Assembly (NCBI GenBank): GCA_002345745.1
Contig: DDWQ01000021.1
Coordinates: 1 to 59,911, forward strand
Source: Candidatus Moranbacteria bacterium UBA2282
Lineage (GTDB): Bacteria; Patescibacteriota; Minisyncoccia; Moranbacterales; UBA2206
DNA: 59,911 bases
Direction: 5' to 3'
Every line of letters starts with the position of its first letter. Positions within the stretch are counted from its first letter, which is position 1. Shown one piece after another: positions 16,449 to 24,500 of the stretch. The notes beneath the pieces are model-generated. The model was not told where the DNA came from. It searched no databases and worked only from the letters and a program-made list of their open reading frames with translations. Made by a program: the position numbers and the translations under genes.

Positions 16449-17480
16449 ATGAAAGATGAAACTGCTAAAGCTGGTGAAGTAAATAAAGAAACAACTAAGA
16501 AAGTAGAGATTGTTGTAGATTCAATTAAAGAGCGATTTGGTGAGGGAATTATTATGAAATTGGGTGATGTGAAGCGGGTGGATGTGGAGTCAATTCCTAC
16601 TGGTGCAATTTCATTGGACATTGCTTTGGGAATAGGAGGCATTCCACGTGGGCGAGTAATTGAAGTCTATGGACCAGAATCTTCCGGAAAAACAACTTTA
16701 ACTTTGCATATTATTGCTAATGCGCAAAAAGCTGGAGGTGTCGCTGCATTTATCGACGCAGAGCATGCGTTGGATCCAGAATATGCCAAGAAAATCGGCG
16801 TGAATATCGGCGACCTCTTGATTTCGCAGCCAGACAACGGAGAGCAAGCGTTGGACATTGTTGAGGCATTAGTAAACTCTGGTGCTATCAGCATCATTGT
16901 GGTGGATTCAGTGGCTGCTCTCGTGCCAAAAGCAGAAATTGAAGGTGAAATGGGCGACCATCATATGGGACGACAAGCGAGGTTGATGTCACAAGCGTTG
17001 CGCAAGCTAACTTCTATTGTAGCTAAATCTAATTGCACCGTTATTTTCATCAATCAAATTCGTATGAAGATCGGTGTAGTTTTCGGTAATCCGGAAACAA
17101 CCACAGGTGGCAATGCTTTAAAATTCTATTCTTCCGTGCGTATCGAAGTGCGAAAGGCAGCCCAGATTAAAAAAGGCGAAGACATCGTTGGTAATCGGGT
17201 GAAAGTGAAAATCGTGAAAAACAAAGTATCACCACCTTTCAAGACAACAGAATTTGATATTATGTATAACGAAGGAATTTCTGCTTCCGGTGATGCACTT
17301 GATACAGGAGTTAAATATGAAGTTATTGCTAAGAAAGGAAACTCGTATAATTTTGGAGAAATCAAATTGGGTGTCGGACGCGAAGTGGCAAAAAAAGCCA
17401 TTAAAGACGATCCGAAAATTTTGAAAGAAATTTCCAAAGAAATAAATAAAAAAATTAAAGAGTTGGAGGCGTTGGCGTAA
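16449..17480 (+). CDS. recA: Recombinase RecA
   Basis: The 343-residue protein has all RecA landmarks: GEGIIMKLGD, Walker A GPESSGKT (75-82), the conserved AEHALDPEYAKKIG block, loop L1 GEMGDHHMG, and loop L2 within FINQIRMKIGVVFGNPETTTGGNALKF, which contacts DNA. It catalyses strand exchange in recombinational repair and is a full-length family member. ATG 16449 follows an A-rich leader without a clear Shine-Dalgarno sequence. It has its own promoter next to a DnaA box and a palindromic leader. Confidence 0.98.
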   Translation: MKDETAKAGEVNKETTKKVEIVVDSIKERFGEGIIMKLGDVKRVDVESIPTGAISLDIALGIGGIPRGRVIEVYGPESSGKTTLTLHIIANAQKAGGVAAFIDAEHALDPEYAKKIGVNIGDLLISQPDNGEQALDIVEALVNSGAISIIVVDSVAALVPKAEIEGEMGDHHMGRQARLMSQALRKLTSIVAKSNCTVIFINQIRMKIGVVFGNPETTTGGNALKFYSSVRIEVRKAAQIKKGEDIVGNRVKVKIVKNKVSPPFKTTEFDIMYNEGISASGDALDTGVKYEVIAKKGNSYNFGEIKLGVGREVAKKAIKDDPKILKEISKEINKKIKELEALA

Positions 17481-17537
17481 GTTTAAATTGTTTATTTTAC
17501 AAAAATAATAAAAAATTTAATTTATGTGTTTATCAAC

Positions 17538-17566
17538 TTGACTTTTCAGATTAAAGGGTATATAAT
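17538..17566 (+). promoter_or_regulatory. Promoter upstream of the 48-aa membrane protein
   Basis: TTGACT (17538-17543), 17-nt spacer, TATAAT (17561-17566). TTATCAAC directly abuts the -35, as it also does at the 31092 promoter. A terminator-like hairpin begins about 8 nt after the predicted start site. Confidence 0.8.
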
Positions 17567-17580
17567 AAATACATAAGAGT

Positions 17581-17613
17581 AAAAAGACGGGTGACTTCCC
17601 GCCTTTTTCTTTT
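17581..17613 (+). terminator. Terminator-like hairpin directly after a promoter
   Basis: AAAAAGACGGG pairs with CCCGCCTTTTT (one mismatch) around TGACTT, followed by more T residues. Placed about 8 nt after the predicted transcription start, it would make an RNA of about 40 nt or act as an attenuator for the gene at 17701. Confidence 0.65.
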
Positions 17614-17653
17614 TTTAAAACCTTATTTTTAGGTAAATAATTAATTAAAAACA

Positions 17654-17691
17654 CCCCGATTAAATATTTCGCAAAACGAAATTTAACGGGG
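17654..17691 (+). promoter_or_regulatory. Leader hairpin ending 9 nt before the 17701 start codon
   Basis: CCCCG (17654-17658) pairs with CGGGG (17687-17691), TTAAAT with ATTTAA, and TTTCG with CGAAA. The GGGG arm ends 9 nt before ATG 17701, exactly as in the leader at 228-267. Confidence 0.6.
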
Positions 17692-17700
17692 TAAAAAAAT

Positions 17701-17847
17701 ATGAACGAGGCAAAAAAACACCAGTGTCCCGAGTGTGAAAAAAAAGCACAGGAACATGCAAGAAGTGAAGAGATGGGACTTGCTATTCTCATCATGTTAA
17801 TGCCAGCAATGACATTGACACTTCTATCCAATGCAGGTCTATTCTAA
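17701..17847 (+). CDS. 48-aa membrane protein with a CPEC motif
   Basis: A short gene runs from ATG 17701 to TAA 17845-17847. The protein begins MNEAKKHQCPECEKKAQEHA, has a single CxxC pair (Cys9, Cys12) in a charged N-terminus and one hydrophobic segment (about residues 25-46). Support comes from its own promoter, the leader hairpin and the terminator that follows. The CxxC pair could bind metal in a dimer. I recognise no family. Confidence 0.6.
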   Translation: MNEAKKHQCPECEKKAQEHARSEEMGLAILIMLMPAMTLTLLSNAGLF

Positions 17848-17861
17848 AAAATTAAATAAAA

Positions 17862-17916
17862 TAGACTTGTCCCTGAGTAATTTTTTAAGTCAAAAGATTA
17901 TTTATGGACAAGTCTA
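17862..17916 (+). repeat. Inverted repeat after the 48-aa gene
   Basis: TAGACTTGTCC (17862-17872) and GGACAAGTCTA (17906-17916) are perfect 11-bp arms separated by 33 nt. They lie just before the shared terminator. Confidence 0.5.
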
Positions 17917-17921
17917 AAACA

Positions 17922-17955
17922 AAAACAAAAAACACCGTGAGGTGTTTTTTGTTTT
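17922..17955. terminator. Bidirectional terminator between the 48-aa gene and efp
   Basis: A perfect 15-bp stem (17922-17936 with 17941-17955) with a GTGA loop has an A run on one side and a T run on the other. It can end transcription from both converging directions. Confidence 0.85.
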
Positions 17956-17985
17956 AAATCTACAAGCTACTAGCCGCTAACTAAA

Positions 17986-18543
17986 TTACGCCCGCCCGGT
18001 ATATTTTCCACGTTCAGTGTTAATGATAATGCTATCACCTTCATTTACGAAAAGAGGCGCGGAAATTCGCAAACCTGTTTCAAGCGTGACAATTTTTCCG
18101 CCAGTCGAAACTGTATTACCCTTGACTCCCGGTGGAGCTTCAACAACTTTCAATGTAACTTTGGCAGGAAGTTCAATGTTAATAGGAGAATCGTTGAAGT
18201 TTAACATAATAATTTCTGTGCCCTCAATGAGATAATCAGTAGCTGAACCTAAGACTTCCTTAGAAAGAGAAAACTGCTCATAAGATTCATTATCCATAAA
18301 AGCATAATCTTCGCCTTCTTTGTAAAGAAATTGTGCCTTAGATTTACGAATATCCGCTTCTTCCAATTGGTCGGCTCCTTGAAAAGTTTTTTCTAGAACA
18401 GCACCTGTGATTAAATTTTTGAGTTTAGTGCGCAAAACTGATCCACCGCGACCAGTTTTAGATTGTTCATGAAAAAGAACCGCATAAGGAGCTTTTTCGT
18501 GAACAATATTCTTTCCTGTTTTAATATCACTTATATTTAACAT
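17986..18543 (-). CDS. efp: Elongation factor P
   Basis: The 185-residue protein has the three beta-barrel domains of EF-P, which enters the ribosomal E site and relieves stalling at proline runs. The tip loop reads SKTGRGGSVLRTK and places Arg at position 32, where many EF-Ps have a Lys that is beta-lysylated. Arg at this point is known from the EarP-rhamnosylated type, but no earP is in the window. It is the last gene of the leftward rpsF-ssb-rpsR-efp run. Confidence 0.95.
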   Translation of the reverse strand: MLNISDIKTGKNIVHEKAPYAVLFHEQSKTGRGGSVLRTKLKNLITGAVLEKTFQGADQLEEADIRKSKAQFLYKEGEDYAFMDNESYEQFSLSKEVLGSATDYLIEGTEIIMLNFNDSPINIELPAKVTLKVVEAPPGVKGNTVSTGGKIVTLETGLRISAPLFVNEGDSIIINTERGKYTGRA

Positions 18544-18566
18544 AAATTTTGTCGAATCGATTTTTT

Positions 18567-18812
18567 TTATTTAACTACAAATGGGACAAGTGCCATCACA
18601 CGAGCCTTTTTAATAGCAGCAGCTAGACTTCTCTGATGTTTAGCACATGTGCCGTGTCTTTTTGGTGGGTAGATTTTCCCTTGGGAATTTGTAAATCGTT
18701 TTATAAGATAGACATCTTTGAAATCAATTTTATCCATTTTTATATCACAAAAATGACAAATTTTCTTTTCTACTTTGGCGTTATCATTGTTATTGTTGTT
18801 GTATATTTTCAT
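18567..18812 (-). CDS. rpsR: Ribosomal protein bS18, zinc-binding form
   Basis: The 81-residue protein has the bS18 core ending GTCAKHQRSLAAAIKKARVMALVPF. Cys19, Cys22, Cys56 and His59 make a complete zinc site, so this is the C+ form, which many bacteria have lost. bS18 binds 16S rRNA together with bS6, whose gene lies two genes upstream. An Asn run at the N-terminus is unusual. It is cotranscribed with ssb, ending 14 nt before it begins on this strand. Confidence 0.95.
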   Translation of the reverse strand: MKIYNNNNNDNAKVEKKICHFCDIKMDKIDFKDVYLIKRFTNSQGKIYPPKRHGTCAKHQRSLAAAIKKARVMALVPFVVK

Positions 18813-18825
18813 AATTTTTTATTGT

Positions 18826-19308
18826 TTAAAAGGGTACGTCTTCAAGTCTAACTTCATCTTGTTCCTCATCCAGATTAATGGTTGGAATTTCTTCTTCAAT
18901 CTGGTGGGTATTGTTTTCTTGTGGTCTTTGTGGAGCACTGACTGGCTTATTAAATGATCCAGGAGCACTAGCTGTTCCAGCAGCTCGAGAACCAAGTTGC
19001 ATATTTTCTGCGATGACTTCGGTTACTCTTCTTTCCTGACCGTCTTTAGTTGTGTATTTACGAGTTTCCATGCGTCCTTCAATATAAGCTTCTTGACCTT
19101 TAGCTAGATATTGACCAGCAATCTCAGCAAGTCTTCCCCAAAGAACAATATTATGGAATTCAGTTTTGTCTTGTCTTTGTCCACTTTTATCTTTCCAGAA
19201 ACGATTGGTGGCCATACTTAGTGTGGCTACTGATTGTCCACTTGGAGTGTTGCGAATTTCTGGATCACGAGTTAGTCGTCCGACTAACATCACTTTGTTT
19301 AGATTCAT
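18826..19308 (-). CDS. ssb: Single-stranded DNA-binding protein
   Basis: The 160-residue protein has an N-terminal OB fold (about 1-105; MNLNKVMLVGRLTRDPEIR, TEFHNIVLWGRLAE, YIEGRMETRKY), a flexible Pro/Gln-rich linker and the acidic tip EDVPF, which recruits partner proteins. It protects single-stranded DNA during replication and repair. It sits between rpsF and rpsR, a very conserved gene order. Confidence 0.97.
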   Translation of the reverse strand: MNLNKVMLVGRLTRDPEIRNTPSGQSVATLSMATNRFWKDKSGQRQDKTEFHNIVLWGRLAEIAGQYLAKGQEAYIEGRMETRKYTTKDGQERRVTEVIAENMQLGSRAAGTASAPGSFNKPVSAPQRPQENNTHQIEEEIPTINLDEEQDEVRLEDVPF

Positions 19309-19334
19309 AATAATTTTGCCGATGCAAATCGGTA

Positions 19335-19841
19335 TTAGATATTTAAAATTTCCTCTAATTTTTTATCAATATCTTCAGTAACTTTTTGTTCTTCAACAGC
19401 AACTTCTTTTTTAACTTCTTCTTTTGCAACTTCTTTTACTGCCTTAACAACTGGTGCTGTTTTGGTGGTTGTAGCTGGAGTCTTTTCTGCTTTTGGTTTG
19501 CGTTCTTGTTTTGCAGAAGCAGAGGCAATTCTTTCTTCCTTGGTTTTCAACTCTGGAAGTTCGGAAGATATACTAATGATTGAGCGCAAGATGCTGGTGC
19601 AGAGATTAAGATTTCTGGTAATCTCTTGATTTTTTTGAGTATCAGCAGATTCAAATCTACGTGCAATATATAATCCATGAGTTTCATGGTTGATAAGGTA
19701 GGCAAGCTTTCTCTTTTCAACGACCTCTTTTTCCTCGAAAACTCCACCTTCTGTGGTGATGATTCCTTCAACTTCTTTTTTGATTGTATCTAGGTCAGCT
19801 TCTCGAGAAGCAGCGATTAGATAGAGCAATTCATATCTCAT
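19335..19841 (-). CDS. rpsF: Ribosomal protein bS6 with long C-terminal extension
   Basis: The first 95 residues form the bS6 fold (MRYELLYLIA, KRKLAYLINHETHGLYIARRF). The protein then continues for about 70 residues rich in Lys, Ala, Thr and Val, giving 168 residues in total; typical bS6 is 95-135. The extension is probably disordered and Lys-rich enough to contact rRNA. It is the first gene of the leftward operon. A -10-like TATAAT on this strand lies near 19880. Confidence 0.93.
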   Translation of the reverse strand: MRYELLYLIAASREADLDTIKKEVEGIITTEGGVFEEKEVVEKRKLAYLINHETHGLYIARRFESADTQKNQEITRNLNLCTSILRSIISISSELPELKTKEERIASASAKQERKPKAEKTPATTTKTAPVVKAVKEVAKEEVKKEVAVEEQKVTEDIDKKLEEILNI

Positions 19842-19918
19842 GTAGTTTTTAATTAAAATTATTTATTAACTTTGTGTGATTATAATGTATCCTCCTTCGC
19901 CAGAGGCTACAGTGGATT

Positions 19919-20043
19919 GTTTCTTCTAGTAAAATTAAAAATTTTGAGAAGAAACAAAAATCCCCCAAGAAAGCCAAAATCCTGACGGAGTTATCGTTTT
20001 CTTATCCCTAAATAATTAGGGCGAGAAAACTGTCGGACTTTCT
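19919..20043 (-). ncRNA. Structured region between ychF and rpsF
   Basis: Two inverted repeats lie here. One pairs 19919-19927 with 19947-19955 (GTTTCTTCT). The other is a multi-part stem: 19968-19973 with 20038-20043, 19980-19986 with 20032-20037 (one bulge), 19996-20002 with 20024-20030, and 20006-20011 with 20016-20021. The repeated pairing suggests a folded RNA. It may be the ychF 3' end, an rpsF leader bound by bS6:bS18, or a separate small RNA. Confidence 0.4.
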
Positions 20044-20085
20044 AAGTTGTCTTTAGTTTAGCTTGTTGGATGATGAAAGTCAAGT

Positions 20086-21132
20086 CTAAATCTTGAATTC
20101 CACCACATCGCCGTCTTGCATGATATAATCCTTGCCTTCAGTGCGGAGCGTGCCGAGTTCACGGGCTTTAGACCAAGAACCAGCTTCAAGGAGTTTGTCC
20201 CACTGGATGATTTCTGCTTTGATGAATTTGTCTTTGAAATCATTGTGAATAGCGGTGCCAGCCAGTGGTGCAGTCCAGCCTTTGTGGATGGTCCAAGCGC
20301 GCGTTTCTTCCACGCCGGTGGTGAAATAGGTGATGAGGCCAAGCAAATTATAGGCCTTGACAATCAGCTCGTCGATGTTAGACTCCACGCCTAATTCTTG
20401 CGCTTCCTCTTTGGTCATTTCAATTAATTCTTCTTCAATTTTGATATCCAATTTGACATAACTGCGTTGTTCCAGATTGTCCGAAAGTTTCTGGCTAACA
20501 TCAGCAACATTATAAATAAACAAAAAAGGCTTCATTGTTAGCAATGATAACTCACGTACAATAATCTGAGTATCTTCGTCTTCTAGGCTTAATTCAGTCT
20601 CATTGGCTAAGTTGCCAGCCTCTAAGTTGGCATTAATTTTATTAACCACTTCTAGTTGTGCCGGCGCGCCTTTTTTGTTGCCACGCACATCTTTTTCTAG
20701 ACGAAATTTAGCTTTTGCAATGGTTTCAAGATCAGCAAGGATTAATTCCGTGTTGATGATTTCAATGTCGCCTTCCGGATCAATTTTGTTGTTCACGTGA
20801 ATAATCTGGGAATTGTCAAAAACCCGCACCACTTGGGCGATGGCATCCACTTCGCGAATATTGGCGAGAAATTTGTTCCCCAATCCTTCGCCAGTGGAAG
20901 CCCCTTTGACAATGCCGGCGATGTCAACAAATTCCACGATAGCCGGAATAATACGCTTAGTTTGGCTCATAACGGACAATTTATCTAAACGGACATCTGG
21001 CACTTTGACGATGCCAATATTAGGTTCGATAGTGCAAAAGGGATAGTTATTTATATCTACCTGAGTTTTGGTTAGAGCTTTAAAAAGAGTAGATTTTCCG
21101 ACATTTGGCAGTCCGACGATTCCTATTTTCAT
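20086..21132 (-). CDS. ychF: Ribosome-binding ATPase YchF
   Basis: The 348-residue protein is an OBG-family P-loop NTPase. G1 is GLPNVGKST (7-15), G3 is DIAGIVKGAS, and the G4 region reads YNVAD where GTPases have NKxD, in line with the known ATP preference of YchF. A helical coiled insertion follows, and a TGS domain fills the last 85 residues (YFTTGVEETRAWTIHKG). It binds ribosomes and affects translation start and oxidative stress. It has its own promoter on this strand. Confidence 0.96.
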   Translation of the reverse strand: MKIGIVGLPNVGKSTLFKALTKTQVDINNYPFCTIEPNIGIVKVPDVRLDKLSVMSQTKRIIPAIVEFVDIAGIVKGASTGEGLGNKFLANIREVDAIAQVVRVFDNSQIIHVNNKIDPEGDIEIINTELILADLETIAKAKFRLEKDVRGNKKGAPAQLEVVNKINANLEAGNLANETELSLEDEDTQIIVRELSLLTMKPFLFIYNVADVSQKLSDNLEQRSYVKLDIKIEEELIEMTKEEAQELGVESNIDELIVKAYNLLGLITYFTTGVEETRAWTIHKGWTAPLAGTAIHNDFKDKFIKAEIIQWDKLLEAGSWSKARELGTLRTEGKDYIMQDGDVVEFKI

Positions 21133-21137
21133 TTTTT

Positions 21138-21173
21138 CTACGAATTACGAATTAGTACGAATGTACGAATTCT
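21138..21173. repeat. TACGAAT repeat cluster upstream of ychF
   Basis: Four TACGAAT units occur within 35 bp, in direct orientation, inside the ychF leader. The same heptamer builds the nested palindrome at 38880-38953 and occurs near 16415. Confidence 0.55.
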
Positions 21174-21197
21174 ATACTATTATTTTAAAAGAATCAA
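21169..21197 (-). promoter_or_regulatory. ychF promoter
   Basis: On the minus strand, TTGATT (21197-21192) and TAGAAT (21174-21169) are separated by 17 nt. Transcription would start near 21162, about 30 nt before the ychF ATG. Confidence 0.6.
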
Positions 21198-21234
21198 TTG
21201 TTATTTCGAAATGTATTTTTTAAAATTTCAAAAA

Positions 21235-21263
21235 TTGACAAAGAGTTAAAAACATGCTATACT
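21235..21263 (+). promoter_or_regulatory. Promoter of the MerR-like gene and giant surface protein
   Basis: TTGACA (21235-21240), 17-nt spacer, TATACT (21258-21263). A terminator-like hairpin starts about 7 nt after the predicted start site. Confidence 0.8.
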
Positions 21264-21276
21264 GTGGTAAGTTGGG

Positions 21277-21313
21277 TGATTAAGGACTATTTTTAGTCAA
21301 ATCATCTTTTTTT
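21277..21313 (+). terminator. Attenuator-like hairpin in the leader of the MerR-like gene
   Basis: TGATT (21277-21281) pairs with AATCA (21300-21304) and GACTA (21285-21289) with TAGTC (21294-21298), followed by seven T residues. The position right after a promoter suggests transcription attenuation or a short RNA of about 40 nt. Confidence 0.6.
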
Positions 21314-21385
21314 ATGCAAAAATGTACATAGGGTACATATAGTGCATAGGGATGCAGAGGCATTTAAAAAATTAAGAATATTAGT

Positions 21386-21586
21386 ATGAGCAAAATATAT
21401 CGTGTAAAAGATGTTTCTCAAATTATAGATCGTGATAAGACGACACTTTTTCGGTGGGAAAGGGAAGGCAAGATAGCGCATCCACAAAGAGATAGTCGTG
21501 GATGGAGAATTTATACAGAGACTGATTTGGCTAGGATGAGGCAAATTATAAGCTGTCAGTCATTTAATCTCACTAGCGGACAATAA
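21386..21586 (+). CDS. Small MerR-type HTH protein
   Basis: The 66-residue protein is little more than a MerR-like winged helix: YRVKDVSQIIDRDKTTLFRWEREGK, then HPQRDSRGWRIYTETDLARM. There is no effector domain. It probably binds DNA next to its own promoter. It ends only 6 nt before the giant surface protein gene begins, so the two are likely cotranscribed and it may control that gene; this is inference from position. Confidence 0.75.
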   Translation: MSKIYRVKDVSQIIDRDKTTLFRWEREGKIAHPQRDSRGWRIYTETDLARMRQIISCQSFNLTSGQ

Positions 21587-21592
21587 TCTAGA

Positions 21593-24500
21593 TTGGATAA
21601 AAATAAAAAAGTGATCAAAAATAAAAAAGATGTTAATGCAAAAAAAGAAACAGAAAAGAAAGATTGCAAAAACATCCAAGATAAAAACAAAAAAATAATT
21701 ACAAAATCTTACTTAGCCAGAAATGGAAAGCAGGAAGATTCAAAGCATCTTGTTTTGGGTGATTTTTTTGCTAATTATGAAGTTAAAGATAAAAAAAGTT
21801 TCGGTAAAAACTATTACAGACGCAAGAGATGGATTTGGCTAGGCTTAATTATAGAAAAATCTTTTAATTTTATTTATAATAACAGTTTGCGACTAGCTGG
21901 TGTTATTTTGCTAATCGCTTTGGCTCTAGGATTAATACCTGGTGTTCTAAGCGCTCCAAACTCAGTTTTTATTACTGCCAAAGATGAGTGGGAGGCTGGT
22001 ATGTTGACAAATATTGATACAGAAAGCACTGCTGATGCTATTCAACTAAAATCAGATGGAACTTGGAATGCTCGAACTTGGGCACCAACACCGGACACTA
22101 TTTCATTTGGATCATCTTCAGTAATGGTAGATAACTACCTTTATGTTACTCGAGGTTATGCTGATAAATCTTTTTATCGTTATGATGCGGGTGAAAATAA
22201 ATGGGATATTTTGGCTGATCTGCCACAAGCCACCCATTACGGTTGTGATTTGTCCTATGATGGAATAGGAAATATCTATTTTATCTTTGGAGGATTTTCG
22301 AAAGAGTTTTATAAATACAATATAGAAGATGAGGAATGGACTAAATTACCTGACCTTTTGGATACTGTGTATACTGGTGCTTCAATTGAGTTTGATGGAA
22401 CTGATATGTTTGTAACTCGGGGACAATCTTTCTCTGATTTTTGGAGGTTTGATATCTCTGAAAATATGTGGTATGGAATAAATCCAATTCCCGCTACTTT
22501 AACAAGTGGTGCTGATATGGTATACGGCAATAATGGTTATATGTATATAACTCGAGGATCAGGCACAACGACTTTTTATCGCTATAATATCGCGGCTAAT
22601 AATTGGGTGGCGGCTCCAGCGATAACTGCTTCTTCAGTGGCACTTACGGGTGAACAAAAGGGAGTTTTTTATAATGGTTATATTTATTTCTTGGTTTCCA
22701 ATAACACTACTACTTTTTTGCGCTATAGCATCGCTGGCAATAGTTGGACCACTCTAGCTACAGCGCCGCAAACTAATAATTTATCGTCACTAACCTTTAA
22801 TCCAGCGGATAATCTTATCTACGCAATTCGAGGTGGAGCAACATATAATTTATGGAAATTTGATCCTAATTCTGGTGCAACAGGAGCATGGGTCGGACCA
22901 GCAGACTTGCCTGGTGCAGTGGGTACGGGAGGAGATTTTATTTGGAATAAAGTAACTGGGGCAGGGGCGTATGTTTATGCGCTAAGAGGAGCCTCTAATA
23001 GCTTCTATCGTTATGATATTACGGCTAATACTTGGACAACTATGGGCAATGCACCAACAAGTTTTAGCTATGATACTAAGGGAACATATTACAATGGAAA
23101 TTTTTATATTCCACTGGGAAACAATACTACTGCTTTTTATATTTATAATGTAGCTGGGAATTCTTGGAGCACAGCCAGCACAACAGGATTGGGAACATTG
23201 GGTTATGGTAGTGCGGCAATTTATAATAGTGGGGATGGTTATATTTATGTAACTCGAGGAAATGCGACTAATACACTTTACCGCTACAATATTGCTGGTA
23301 ATAGTTGGACCACTATGACGGGAGCCTCTATTGCTGGCGGAGCTAGTTATCAGGCATATGTAGGAAGTCGCTTAGAATCTGATGGAACTAACCTTTATAT
23401 GATGCCGGGGGACGGTGAGACAGCATTTCTAAAATATAATGTTGGAGCTAATACTTGGACCGAGTTAACTCCTACTTCTTTTGCTCAAAATTATGGAACA
23501 GATATGTCCTATTATGATGGCAAGATTTATGCACTAGCGGGATATTATAAGGATGAGACTTGGGAATATACTATTGCCACTAACTCTTGGAGATTACTTC
23601 CAGCCAATCAAAAATATGTCTATGAAAGAGGACCGTACAATGGAGCATCTCTTGAATATATGGGAAATAATTCTTTTTTGGCTACCCCTGGATTTGGATT
23701 GGTGGATGTGTGGAGCTATACGATTGGAACAAATAACTATATTAATAGTGGAAGCTATATAAGTGAAGAGATTGATTTAGCTTATGTTTCTTCTTGGATT
23801 TCTTTGACGGTTAATCAAAATACACCAGCCAATACTAGCATAATAACTGAAACCAGAACTAGTAGCGATGGAGAAAGTTGGTCAAATTGGGAGACTTTAA
23901 GCGGAGTGGATATTCAATCTAATGAAAATCGCTATATTCAAGTTAAATTTACTTTAGGAACGACTGATGGAATAAACACCCCAACCATTTATGATTATAC
24001 TATTTCTTATAATAGTGAAGATAATGATCCTGATAATGCTACTACAATTAATGCTTCTTCTCAGAGAATAGGCGGAACAGCTATTTCTAGTGGGGTTGCA
24101 TATAAACATGCTCATCCATATTTTACTTGGAATGACGCAATTGATAGTGGCTCAGGTATAAATGGCTATTGGGTTTATTTTGGAACCAACGAAAGTGCTG
24201 ATCCAGAAATAGATGGAAGTTATGTGACAAATCCAGAATATTTAGTTAACACAGCGATGAATAATGGAAATTATTATTTGAGAATTAAAACTAAAGATAA
24301 TGATGGTAATGTTAGTGATAATGCTTGGGAGGCTTTTACTTATAACTATTCGGGAGTCTCACCATATCTAACTGAAGAGAAAACAAGTGAAGCAGATTTT
24401 CAAGCTGGAGTTATGGATAAGATAAGTGCTAAAAGTGATGGATCGTTTAGACTAAATTCAATCAGTGGTTTTTGGAATGAAAAAAGATTGTCTTATGCAC

